Shown here: piece after piece, positions 1-8,710 of the stretch
How positions within the stretch are numbered: the first letter of the stretch is position 1
Layout: each line of letters begins with the position of its first letter
Assembly: GCA_036244855.1 (NCBI GenBank)
Contig: BQKZ01010036.1
Span: forward strand, 2,790-22,897
Direction of reading: 5' to 3'
Source of the DNA: Temnopleurus reevesii
Taxonomy: Eukaryota > Echinodermata > Echinoidea > Temnopleuroida > Temnopleuridae
Length of the DNA: 20,108 bases
Notes under the pieces: generated by a model
Told to the model about the DNA's origin: nothing
What the model saw: only the letters and a program-made list of their open reading frames with translations
Databases searched by the model: none
Position numbers and translations under genes: made by a program

Positions 1-74
1 GCCATCCAATATAATTATTATTATCTTTACATATACCAGAAGGCTGGTCACTGCTTTGCGCAAGCGTAAAATTG

Positions 75-108
75 AAGCCGTACAATATGGCTTAATATTG
101 TACGGCTT
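75..108. repeat. Perfect 14-bp hairpin
   Basis: Arms AAGCCGTACAATAT (75-88) and its exact reverse complement (95-108) are separated by the 6-nt loop GGCTTA. It resembles a stem-loop or a small foldback repeat. No promoter or T-run is associated, so a terminator role is not suggested. Confidence 0.8.
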
Positions 109-129
109 AAAACTCTCATATCGATAATA

Positions 130-470
130 ATTTCAAATAAGATCTATCATGTATTTGTAACTTTCTTATTTCTTGTCCGATTTCACTAAAACTCTTTCAC
201 AATTTGCTTCATGTGCTTGTCTAAATTTTGCGCTTTTAATCAACGCAAGTTATTTTGGAGTGACGTACAGTTCTGTTTAAAGACTGGGTCTGCCGCAGAA
301 ATATCTTGCTTTAATTAAGAACAGAAACATCAGACGGACAGATAAAAAAAAGTTTGAAGCAAATGAATAAGAAAAGTTATGAATATTTAAATGTTATAAC
401 TCAACAGTTGTCTGTCATTGAAATTGGCAACGTTGTGTCATGTGATATGACGTAGTTCATGCACTTATCT
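130..470. repeat. Dispersed foldback repeat, copy 1
   Basis: The left part (150-260) holds motifs such as AACTTTCTTATTTCTTGTC and GCTTTTAATCAA. The right part (320-400) is a degenerate reverse complement of it (GACGGACAGATAAAAAAAAG, AAGAAAAGTTATGAAT). Related sequence occurs at about 770-960, 3440-3870, 9355-9750 and 17490-17960. This looks like an old non-autonomous foldback family; the boundaries are approximate. Confidence 0.5.
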
Positions 471-769
471 ACAAGTAGTTTGTTTATCTTATTGTTTTAG
501 AAATCACCTGTTTTCAATGCTTAATTAACGCAAAAGGAACTTTATATATATGTGTATATACATGGGTACAAATACATTTATCGATTAAACCTTTTAAAGA
601 TTTAGAACAAAATAAGCATTGATGGATTAAAACTGATTCTTAAAATAAATAAGTTATAATAAGTTTACTGACATCAGAAAGGGCATGAACTATATATGTC
701 ATGACGTGTGACCAAAAGTAAAGTGTTGCGATGTGTGCCGTACAGTGTTATATGAAAACCACTAATGAA

Positions 770-960
770 TCATATAATTGAAATAATCATATAACTTTAT
801 TCCTTGTCTGATTTCCTTCAAACTTTTTTGATCTGTTCGTCTGATTTTTCTGCTTTTAATCAAAGTAAGATTTTCCCAATGCAGACCAACTCTTCAAAAA
901 AAAACCAATCAGACAAACAGAACAACATATTTTGAAGGAAATTGGGCAACGATGAGAAAC
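770..960. repeat. Dispersed foldback repeat, copy 2
   Basis: TAACTTTATTCCTTGTCTGA and TTCTGCTTTTAATCAAAGTA match the left part of the copy at 130-470. The end (CAGACAAACAGAACAACATA, GGAAATTGGGCAACGATGAG) is a degenerate reverse complement of the beginning. Boundaries approximate. Confidence 0.5.
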
Positions 961-971
961 TAAATTCTTAG

Positions 972-1025
972 ATCAGTTTAAAAATCAAAAGGGAAAAAAT
1001 ATTCAATTTGATGAAGCTCGCCAAG
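972..1025 (+). CDS. Candidate coding exon, 54 nt, phase 1-1
   Basis: Bounded by AG at 970-971 and a donor reading CCAAG|GTAAAT. It is open in phase 1 on both sides and encodes 17 whole codons, QFKNQKGKNIQFDEARQ, after a split first codon ending in AT. The acceptor (AAATTCTTAG) has a weak pyrimidine tract, so this is one of the less certain exons. The donor resembles that of the duplicated exons at 15871 and 18875 (CAAG|GTAAAC). Joined to the next exon the split codon becomes G|TT (Val) and the frame stays open. If real, the gene begins upstream of this exon and may extend beyond the left edge. It lies directly after a foldback repeat copy (about 770-960). It could be a chance open segment. 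Confidence 0.35.
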
Positions 1026-1189
1026 GTAAATTTTATTCAGCATGAAATTTGTTAATACTAGTGCTCTCAATGTCGTCCAGAACTCATTTTATCTCCTATT
1101 CTCCTCATCCTTTCCCCCCATATTATTTGACCCATCTCTCACAACGTATTCTTATTTGAAAAATTTCATACTTCTTTTCTTTCTTACAG

Positions 1190-1207
1190 TTCACAAACCT
1201 CCCATGG
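1190..1207 (+). CDS. Candidate micro-exon, 18 nt, phase 1-1
   Basis: A long pyrimidine-rich acceptor (CTTCTTTTCTTTCTTACAG) and a consensus donor (ATGG|GTAAGT) enclose only 18 nt. In phase 1 it reads a split Val, then HKPPM, then a split Gly completed by the next exon at 3141. Length and phase match the other exons. It contains CCCATGGG, a fair initiation context, so it could hold the start codon with translation running into the 3141 exon in the same frame. Otherwise it is an internal exon. Both splice sites are among the best in the window. The doubt is only that so short an exon can arise by chance in 20 kb. Confidence 0.5.
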
Positions 1208-1280
1208 GTAAGTCTTTTCTGAAGTTTTATATTGGTATTATATATCCTACTGCTAGCACCTGCTAGCACCTCTAAGTATT

Positions 1281-2230
1281 GTAACAGTCATTTGTTATTT
1301 CTACAAGGCATCCCACTGCTGCCACCACATTTGTAATCAAACAGCCATTAGTCAATTCTAAAACACAGCATTCAACTGCTGCCACCACATTAGTGTTTAG
1401 CTTCTTTTGTGAAACGGCACAGCTGACACTTTTCCCCCTTTTTAATGTGGTTGGCATAGCAGGCCTTGATATTCCCCGGTTACAATAGGCCTTGCCATGC
1501 CATGGTAACAATAGGACTTGCTATGCTGGGCTTAGGCAATTTCATGGCTCAGTAGCCCCATTGTATGGGAAACCCTTCGTGCTGGGGCACAAACCAAAAC
1601 CCCAGTTTCAGGTCCACAGCATAACTCTGGGAGACAGCAGACGTGGATTGAGACACTGTCTGGAATGGACCTCTGGGCATGGCGTTAGTTTCGCTTGTAG
1701 TGGTTATAAGGTGCACATCTGGCCTTGTGTAGGTGAGTATACCTTGTATTCTGCTGTGCAGTAATGGTATAATATTATTATTGGTAAGGATATTGATATT
1801 TCTTATATTGTGAGAGCCTGTTTTCCCTATCCCTTCTAGCCTTGTCTTCTGTGTCATCACCGCTTTCTTCGTGTCATATTTGTGTTTTACGCAACCCTTT
1901 AAATTGAGCGCTAGGCATCATGTAAAACTTGATCCTGGAACAGTCTAGATCCACAGGCAAACATTAGCTCACTACTGCCATCATTTCAGTAATGTAGCAG
2001 TCATTTGTTATTTCTACAACACAGCATCCCACCGCTGCCACCATGTTGGTCATAAAAAAAAACAGTCATAAGTCAACTCTAAAACACAGCAACCCAATCC
2101 TGCCACCATTTAGTTTTTAATTAAACAGCGATTGGTCAATTTTACTGCCGCCGCCCTGTAAGTAAAGGCGCAATCATCCGTCAATTATGCAGCACAGGCA
2201 CAGCCCACTGTTGCCTCTATGTAATTGTTC
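1281..2230. repeat. Degenerate CTGCCACCA repeat region with unrelated GC-richer insert
   Basis: The block CAGTCATTTGTTATTTCTAC followed by a CATCCCACYGCTGCCACCA-like segment occurs at 1286-1330 and again at 1990-2045. Partial units containing AAACACAGC and CTGCCACCA are also seen at 1355-1390 and 2080-2110. They look like decayed units of about 75 to 80 bp. Between them, 1450-1860 is GC-richer and holds overlapping open frames of about 90 to 100 codons on both strands. I do not recognise either frame, and no usable exon of the gene is seen here. Confidence 0.5.
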
Positions 2231-2394
2231 TTTAAAGCCCAAGCACAGTTTGGGTAAAAGCAAATATTTTTATCACCAGATTTTGTCTTCAAATCTATAT
2301 GAAATGATATATAGTATCATAAACATATTGCACAAAAGATTGTGCGAAAAATGAATGAGTTTGGGAAAATCTATAACTAACCTAAAATGTGCAA

Positions 2395-2431
2395 ATTGAA
2401 ATAGTGTGGTGCAGCACCACACTATTTCAAT
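2395..2431. repeat. Near-perfect 37-nt palindrome
   Basis: Eighteen-base arms (2395-2412 and 2414-2431) are exact reverse complements around a single A at 2413. The core reads GTGTGGTGCAGCACCACAC. It could form a cruciform or a hairpin in the intron RNA. No flanking inverted repeat extends it. Confidence 0.85.
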
Positions 2432-2934
2432 ATTCTCTTTCTTGATAAAGGACAACTTCCCATGCTCAGAATTGGATGAAAATTTCAGAATTTAAGTGTT
2501 GTGTATATCTCCATATCATTCTATTGTCAAATCTTGGAAATAACTTTGTATATGCTCGATAACGAGCAAAATAATATAACCAAGAGAGGGCACTAATAAA
2601 TATGATTAAATGGTCAAATTCAAATTTTTAAAAGAATCAGTTCGTAAAAAAATATGCTATGGTCTCAAAATGTGTATGAGAATTACATGTCATGATAAAC
2701 ATCCCCCAAATTCAAATTTGTTCATCTTTACCAAAACTGTAATTGGGCTTTAAACTGAACTTGAAGTATGCTTTAATAGCAGTTTATGGAATACCACATA
2801 AGAACATTGTAGGCAAGAAATGTGCGTACATTTTAATCTATTATTAGTAAACCGGCCTATTCTATCATACAAGCAGCTTAAAAAAATATCAGTTGGAAGT
2901 AAAATTTGGGGATTAACCTTTGACAGGTCAATGG

Positions 2935-3098
2935 CCTTTGTTAATCCCCCACATCCTCCACACTTCACTCCTTTTCACAATTCTATACCTACTTTGTCTT
3001 GTGTTATTTGTTTATCTTATTCTGCTTTTAATTTGTTATTTTATGTATTTTTAAAGAGATGTGGAATAAATTGAATTGAATTGAAGTGAATTGAATTT
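2935..3098 (+). mobile_element. LINE-like 3' tail ending in (ATTGA)n
   Basis: A T-rich segment with CTTTTAATTTGTTATTTTAT leads into AATAAATTGAATTGAATTGA and further ATTGA units. Short pentamer tails like this are seen at the 3' end of non-LTR retrotransposons in invertebrates. No reverse transcriptase remains. It ends 42 nt before the 3141 exon. Confidence 0.4.
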
Positions 3099-3140
3099 GT
3101 ATCATTCCATTTATACCACACCATTCTTTTGTCTTTGCAG

Positions 3141-3218
3141 GTACATTTAGACTTACTTTGTCATCCGTACTTCAATCATTCACCATGAAGACGGATAGTG
3201 ATCAACCTGAAATAGGAA
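3141..3218 (+). CDS. Coding exon, 78 nt, phase 1-1, with possible start codon
   Basis: The acceptor is TTTTGTCTTTGCAG and the donor GGAA|GTAAGT. The exon is open throughout in phase 1. Its first part encodes TFRLTLSSVLQSFT and its second part MKTDSDQPEIG, the Met codon at 3185-3187 sitting in a strong context (TTCACCATGAAG). Two readings are possible. Either the exon is the first coding one, with 44 nt of 5' UTR, or coding runs through from 1190; the lack of stops in the 44 nt upstream of this ATG allows the second. It ends in a split codon (A) that the next exon completes to AAT (Asn). No signal peptide or transmembrane helix is evident; the N-terminal part is only mildly hydrophobic. Confidence 0.72.
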
Positions 3219-3439
3219 GTAAGTACAGTTGTTACCGTTAACCCTTTGACTACTGGAACCGGGAATCCCTACACAAAGAATTCTGAATTACAGAATTCAG
3301 TAGTCAATGGGTTAAAGGTGGAACGAACACCAGGGACTATCGTGCTCTCATAGAATGAAGAAACATCAGATGAATAAACTGAAAGCTAAATTTGACAATC
3401 TCTTAAAATGTTACAAAGTTAAACATTCCGTAATTATTT

Positions 3440-3870
3440 CATGATCATTGCCACTGATGGGAATCCGTATTGTAAGCCAGTTTGGCAGAATCTGTGACTT
3501 AATGGGGACAACATCTCCTCATTCACTTTGTGTATACAATTTTTAAAAATTGAACAATGAGAATAAGGTTCCCTCTAAAATACAGACAGAATCGACAAAG
3601 ATATGCTTTAGCTCAAGCGAAAACTCTGCAATTTTGTCACTTTTCTGAAAAAAAGAAGAAAATTTAAAATTTTGTGTGCAGTGTGAATGAGGAGTTGTGC
3701 GACATGATGTCACGATTTCTGTTAAGTTGCCAAGTGCACAGATCCCCATCAGCGGCAGGGATCGCAATATCATAGCAAAGCTGAAAATTCACAACTTTTA
3801 AACGACTTATCTGATTTTGCTCAAATTTTCAGTTTGTTAATTTGATTTGTCTTCATTCAATGATACCACA
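3440..3870. repeat. Foldback element, copy 3
   Basis: The outer arms CCACTGATGGGAATCC (from 3451) and GATCCCCATCAGCGGC (3741-3756) are complementary with mismatches. Inner arms with CATCTCCTCATTCACTTTGTG (from about 3513) and its degenerate complement (CAGTGTGAATGAGGAGTTG) continue the fold. The TCTGATTTTGCTCAAATTTT segment downstream recurs at 9695. It lies in the intron after the 3141 exon. Confidence 0.6.
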
Positions 3871-5391
3871 AAACCTCCAGGGTTGGGTTCCCCTATAACC
3901 CCAAACTGCTGAACACATTTCTTGATATGATTAAAAAAGCATTGTAAGTTGTTTTTCGCAATGTTTAGATATTTTCTACAATTTGAGATATCCCTAATAA
4001 AGAGCTGTAATTCTTATTTGTGTACAGCTTCAAAGCTACATGATGTCGATGAATAGTGTCTGTTGGCTTTGTGTAAAATTATTGTTTATTATGTCATGCT
4101 TCACTGACCACCAGTTTTATTTTTTTTAAATCAAAGCCATCATCACTAAAATTTATTTGCTTCCTATAATTATTAAAGGGGACGTAAAGTGAGATATACT
4201 GGGATTACGTAATAGAAAGGAAATTACATTGACTCGTATACAAACCTCACTCTAGACCCAGCCCGCTCACTCGGATACGAGTTCGACCGAAGCTTGAAAT
4301 GAAAGCTTCGGATTTGAAAGAATCCCCGTACCCTAGTCTCGTAAGGAGTAATTATGTTATCCATTCCACCTAAAGTATATGCATAGACATTATGGAGGCA
4401 TTCTAAAACACATAAACATGGACTATTTATCGAGACTAATCATTCTGAGGGAATTTTCCCTCTATCATAGATCCCAGGGGACATGACCACATCCAGACAG
4501 AGTGGCGCCAATTACGTAACAACCAAAACAATTCGCGTCGGTCTCTATAGATATTTTGCTTATAAAATTGTCTGATTACTTTTCAAGCTGACTGAATAAT
4601 TGGACAGGGTTAGATAATGGTTTACTGACATTTAACTCCTTTTCCGAAACTGTGCTCCAGGGCTCTGGGCAATAGCATTCGTTTTTTCCGATAATGGGAG
4701 AAAATCCTCCGTAGATGACGGATTGTTTATCCCTTTAAGATGCATCTTTGTATCATAGATTTGGATCAAAAAGTTTGTTCAACTAGATAAGTAAATATGC
4801 ATCATCCATATCAACACACTTCACTGAGCACAGTGCCTCAAAATGGATGTTTTAGTAGTATTAAAATTGTACCAAATTGCTTTTATTTTGTCCTCAGTCA
4901 CATATGAATGATCGTCACCCATTGTTACCAACTCACAAATGACCACTCGAGGTGGAAATATATAGAGAAAACTTCATTGTAATGGAGCCCTGATCATGTT
5001 CGGAATCTATTAAATAACATGTATGGTTTTAGACATTGACATCTATGGGTCATGCCATGATAGCGAACATACCACATGCAGAAGACGAACTTGCAAGTGC
5101 ATAAACACTGGTATTCTGTTTCAGCATTGTTTTTAATGTGCAAGTTCACTGTCCATGTGTGTTTCAATACTACTGAAATTAGTGGCGTGCCGTGCCAACT
5201 TGAAAAGCCAATTTGTATAGTATGCTAGAGGTGAATTATGATCGCACATGCCGAATACTTGAGCACCTCTTGCGCTCTTGCAGAATGATTATTGAGGTAT
5301 AAAGCTCAAGTGCATTCTATTTAAGTGTCATGCATTATTCCTAAAATGGCTAAAAGATCTTCAAAATTTTACTTTTGTTTTCCATTTTCAG
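3871..5391. other. Intron without a recognised gene
   Basis: No exon passes the splice and phase test. A 9-bp hairpin (CCGAAGCTT 4287-4295, AAGCTTCGG 4303-4311) is present. The block 4178-4739 begins AAAGGGGACGTAAAG and ends near TTTATCCCTTTAAG, which could be a worn TIR element. Strong acceptor-like sites at 4898 (TTTTGTCCTCAG) and 5125 (TTCTGTTTCAG) have no good in-phase donor. Confidence 0.5.
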
Positions 5392-5424
5392 ATGCAGAAA
5401 CACCTGTGACTAGGACAAGAGGAG
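5392..5424 (+). CDS. Coding exon, 33 nt, phase 1-1
   Basis: The acceptor is a strong pyrimidine run (TTTTGTTTTCCATTTTCAG) and the donor is GGAG|GTCAGT. In phase 1 it reads N(split)-AETPVTRTRG and ends in a split codon G. With the following exon this becomes GAT (Asp), so the residues across the junction read Arg-Gly-Asp. The exon is basic and Thr-rich, fitting a flexible linker. An (AAT)n-like microsatellite begins 37 nt downstream, followed by a large inverted repeat (5529-6037), both inside the intron. The coding call rests on splice signals, length divisible by three and matching phase; no domain supports it. Confidence 0.72.
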
Positions 5425-5460
5425 GTCAGTGTAAACTGCATGAAACTAAATCTTCGCCAG

Positions 5461-5502
5461 AATAATAACAATAATGATAATAATAATAACAATGATAATA
5501 AT
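5461..5502. repeat. (AAT)n-type microsatellite
   Basis: Imperfect AATAATAAC/AATGATAAT units follow shortly after the donor of the 5392-5424 exon. Confidence 0.8.
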
Positions 5503-5528
5503 AGATTCAAATTGTTATGTCCCAAATC

Positions 5529-6037
5529 TACCATATGTCCCCCAAAAAATGACAACGGGGCTTTCAGGATTAATAACTTTTGAAAATGAATATGAAAATA
5601 GATGCGGTTTGGCATGTCAAATATATAACTATTCATTTATATGTGGTGAAAATTTCATGAGATTTGCTTGAGTGGTTACAAAGAAATGAAGCTTTTTGTA
5701 TCGGATGTCATAATTCCGTTCTGCACAAGTTTGTGAGGATAGAGACGTGCACAATGGTTATTTAAACTTCCCACGACTCATTGCTCAAAAGGAATGTTAC
5801 TGCTTTGGGGTTTAAAAGATAAAAGATAAAAGAAACTTGTGCAGAACGGAATTATGACATCCGCTACAAAAAGCTTCATGTCTTTGTAACCACTGAAGCA
5901 AATCTCCTGAAATTTTCACCAGATATAGGTGAATAGTTATATGTTCGACATGCCAAACCGCATTTATTTTCATATTCATTTTCAAAAGTTATTAATCCTG
6001 AAAGCCCCGTTGTCATTTTTTTGGGGGACATATGGTA
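5529..6037. mobile_element. Large foldback element with 205-bp inverted arms
   Basis: The left arm 5529-5732 and right arm 5833-6037 are reverse complements with few mismatches. They start TACCATATGTCCCCCAAAAA and end TTTTTTTGGGGGACATATGG plus TA, and are separated by a 100-nt loop. The arms include GACAACGGGGCTTTCAGGAT and TCCGTTCTGCACAAGTTT. There is no coding capacity. It is a foldback/MITE-like insertion in the intron, whose transcript would form a long double-stranded stem. No clear target duplication was identified. Confidence 0.85.
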
Positions 6038-7088
6038 TCCTGCTGTATGCTCAACGTGCAGTAGAGAATATTCAAGGAAAGGTGGAGGAAAGGTAGGAAG
6101 TTGGAGTTATGAATAACAGGCAATGAAATGATGAGTCTTAAGGTACTGTTTGAATTTTTCAACAGAAGTCGGAATCAGGAAATATTCACACAAAGCCTAT
6201 AGGAATTACATAATTTAGTAGTCAATTCGTCAGGTTATATAAATGTCCATTCAAACTGCAGCCAGATTTTTGGTATCTATTGACAAGATGCCATGAACTT
6301 GTTTATAACTTTCTTCAGGATTGTTCTTGATATTCTAAAAGACACTCATTCACAGAACTTTGCCATTATTTCATCCAGAATTGTTGCAATATGCATTTAA
6401 AATGGACTTTATTTTTGGACTTTATGGACTTTAATTAAGGAACAACTTCATTCAAATCTTCACAATATGGTTTCAGAAAAGAATGTAGCTTCCCTGTTTA
6501 ATCAGTGAATGAGCGCAACATCTGTTTGGCATTTCTGTGCACAAAATAAGAGGGAAGGAATTTTCTTATGTGTGTATTAGCTTTTGTGAATACTTTAAAG
6601 TTACTTTTCCATATTATTTACCTTTAACTCACAATCAAGACTTTCCATTCGGCAGCCTTTTTAAAGTTAAAAGTCCACCTTATATATTTTACTTCTTTTA
6701 TATAAGGAGAATAATTTGAACAGCATCTTTAAAAAATGAATTTCATTACGTTTGGTTTTATGTCTTCTCAAAAAGTTTTCTATGTCCCTTGGGCGAATTA
6801 TATTATGTAGAAAGCAAATTTTTTCAACATTTGTTGGCCAAGGTTAGGGAGAATGTTGTAACTTTTTAGAAATTTGAGAAAATTGGAAATTTCTTCCACA
6901 AAATGAATGGAGAGCTGATCATCTTTGATGACATTAAGTGTCGCTGATTTGTAGCAAAAACAGTGGTTGAAAATTTGGTAGAAAGAGAGTCAAATGTGTA
7001 ATCAAGGATCCAGTACCTGAAAGTTTACAAACTGAAAAATAATCATATTTTGATTTATGAAAATCATTAATATATCTAAGGAGGTCTC
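6038..7088. other. Intron, nothing recognised
   Basis: AT-rich DNA with several acceptor-like sites (6164, 6319, 6475). None has an in-phase open segment with a donor. The 60-codon open frame at 6537-6719 has no features of a gene. Confidence 0.5.
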
Positions 7089-7232
7089 GCTAGAATACTG
7101 CAATTGATCACAAATCACAAATCAACTGAAAATCAGTTGCAATTGAAACATAATATTTTCATTTGTGCACTATGTGCTCTGATTTGCATGTGCCTATCTA
7201 CTGCAACTTACAATTGATCGCAAATTTCTAGC
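7089..7232. mobile_element. GTTGCAATTGATCG MITE, copy 1 (diverged)
   Basis: The ends GCTAGAATACTGCAATTGATC and CAATTGATCGCAAATTTCTAGC are inverted repeats. The interior has AATCAACTGAAAATCAGTTGC, as in the copies at 15491 and 18521. Short non-autonomous DNA element with no open frame. Confidence 0.65.
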
Positions 7233-7550
7233 AACAGCCTCTGAAACACCCAATTTGAAAATGGGAAAGGTGGTGATGCCATCAAATATGTGAAAAACAA
7301 CTAAACCTTGACTGCATTACATTAGGGATAATTTATCTTTTATCCTTTTTACCACGAAACAAGTGATTGTATCATGTATGATTAAAAATAAACGATCTTT
7401 GTATGGAACTGATCTAATCCAAAAGTGATAAGAAAAGAGGAGTATTTAAAAAAGTTGTGTGGAATCCATTTTTTCCAGCTACCATTATTGTTTGGATGCT
7501 TTAATGCAAATGCACAAATGTTTGATTCTTTTATATTTTTCTTGTCATAG

Positions 7551-7610
7551 ATGGCGCTCTTCCTCAAGGAAGCATTGCAGTATCACTTGATGAAAATGGA
7601 AATCCAATCA
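7551..7610 (+). CDS. Coding exon, 60 nt, phase 1-1
   Basis: The acceptor is TATTTTTCTTGTCATAG and the donor ATCA|GTAAGT, both good. The phase-1 translation is DGALPQGSIAVSLDENGNPI, an ordinary-looking polar segment, the first Asp being completed by the G of the previous exon. It ends in a split codon A. This becomes Thr if the 12-nt micro-exon at 8506 is included and Arg if splicing goes straight to 10599; both keep the frame open. The downstream intron starts with an (AAT)n run that is the tail of a minus-strand SINE. It is among the most convincing exons here because splice sites, phase and peptide composition agree. Confidence 0.8.
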
Positions 7611-7628
7611 GTAAGTTATATCCTGTTT

Positions 7629-7642
7629 GAATAATAATAATG

Positions 7643-7676
<34 letters not shown>

Positions 7677-7925
7677 TGATACATGTAATAATAATAATAA
7701 TGATGATAATATGCAGTTCTTATATTGCGCTAATTACGTCTGCTAGAAGTCAGTCTCCAGGCACTCTGCAATCAATGCAGTATTATTACCCTGGCTTTAG
7801 CAATAGCAGCTTATGAGGCGTGTTTGCATTTCAAGGAATATGTTCTACCATAAATAGGACTTGAACCGCGGACCTCTGCATGAAAGGCAGGAGTCAGAAC
7901 TACTAACCCATGACGCTTCCATTTT
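7629..7925 (-). mobile_element. tRNA-Glu-derived SINE with (ATT)n tail
   Basis: On the minus strand the head (about 7925 to 7853) is tRNA-like. Box A TGGGTTAGTAGTT lies at 7910-7898 and box B GGTTCAAGTCC at 7867-7857. A CCTGC stem with the loop CTTTCAT places anticodon TTC (Glu) at 7884-7882. The body follows and includes TAGCGCAATATAAGAACTGC, ending in ATT/ATC repeats toward 7629. The acceptor stem is not intact, so it is a SINE and not a working tRNA gene. It lies between exons 7551 and 8506. Confidence 0.75.
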
Positions 7926-8505
7926 GGCATTCTCTCCTTGTGTATTCACTTTACATACAATATTGGAGAACAAAGACATTGGAAAAACTAAGAGACTTCT
8001 TACTCCAATTATACCCATTGGTTCTAGCCAGGGTAAAAAAATCCTTTTTTTTTAAATTATGGGGTCTCGTTTTTACATTTGGTTCCTGAAAAATAAGAAT
8101 ACATAACTAGTAATATATTTGATTTCATAGTCCTTTCAAATATCTTATTGCCATTTCGTGGTACGTAAATCATTATTTTCCAATAGACGGCTTTATCCAT
8201 ACAGGTGTTTCCAGGTAAAAGATTTTAAACACACTTCATAGAATGTAGTCAAAACAAAAAAAAGATCAAGAAATGGTATTGTTGGGCAACCAAACAAAAT
8301 ATTTTCTCTTGGGATTAGTCCATAGGCATTCCTACATGTAGTTTTACTTATAAAATTTAAAAGGAGAAATAGTACATTATTATTAATTATTATGAATATT
8401 ATTATTATGAATACGTTATTATTTGTAATAATACATTATCCAGTTTTGTTTTATTCACATTTTTCAACTTTCTTTTATATTTCTTTTTGTATTTTTACAC
8501 TACAG
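7926..8505. other. Intron with one weak exon candidate and an AT microsatellite
   Basis: At 8131-8160 a 30-nt phase 1-1 open segment follows GATTTCATAG and precedes GTACGT. It would encode LSNILLPFR, but the donor is poor. A TTATTA-type microsatellite occupies about 8375-8436. The rest, up to the pyrimidine tract of the 8506 micro-exon, holds nothing recognised. Confidence 0.4.
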
Positions 8506-8517
8506 CACATAGAACAG
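8506..8517 (+). CDS. Micro-exon, 12 nt (4 residues), phase 1-1
   Basis: An unusually long pyrimidine tract (8461-8500, mostly T) ends in ACTACAG. It is followed by CACATAGAACAG and a consensus donor GTATGT. Read in phase 1 after the A left by the 7551 exon, it encodes Thr-His-Arg-Thr and leaves a G. Joined to 10599 this gives GGA (Gly). Its inclusion or skipping therefore adds or removes exactly four residues and changes one junction residue between Arg and Thr/Gly. Exons this small are known in animals and need strong splice sites, which fits what is seen. The risk is a decoy pair of splice signals. Confidence 0.5.
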
Positions 8518-8710
8518 GTATGTACGCATTTGAAAATCATAATGTATTTAGTTTATCTGCCATTCTCACCAGTATAACATTTAGATAGCAAGCTAAAGGG
8601 AAATTTTCCTTGAAAATGATGTGCTGTCAGAGAATGATGAAAAATAAAAAACAAACTTAAAATTTGAGAAATTTTCTATAATCTGTTAAAAATTATGTAT
8701 TTTCAACGTT

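Noticed and set aside
501..551. Segment after a strong acceptor (CTTATTGTTTTAG)
   Set aside because: No acceptable phase-1 donor; the only one, GTGTAT, lies in a TA-repeat-like run.
1612..1683. 72-nt phase 1-1 open segment in the GC-rich block
   Set aside because: The acceptor lacks a pyrimidine tract and the donor (GTTAGT) is imperfect; the alternative donor at 1733 gives 121 nt and breaks the frame.
4899..4950. Strong acceptor TTTTGTCCTCAG
   Set aside because: Phase-1 frame meets a stop after four codons and no donor precedes it.
5126..5213. Open phase-1 segment after TTCTGTTTCAG
   Set aside because: The donor (GTATAG) is poor and the peptide is Cys-rich, unlike the other exons.
7853..7925. 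Functional tRNA-Glu gene on the minus strand
   Set aside because: The acceptor stem does not pair and the region continues into a SINE body and (ATT)n tail.
8131..8160. 30-nt phase 1-1 segment
   Set aside because: Fits the length rule, but the donor GTACGT is weak and the encoded peptide is hydrophobic; kept only as a note in the intron entry.
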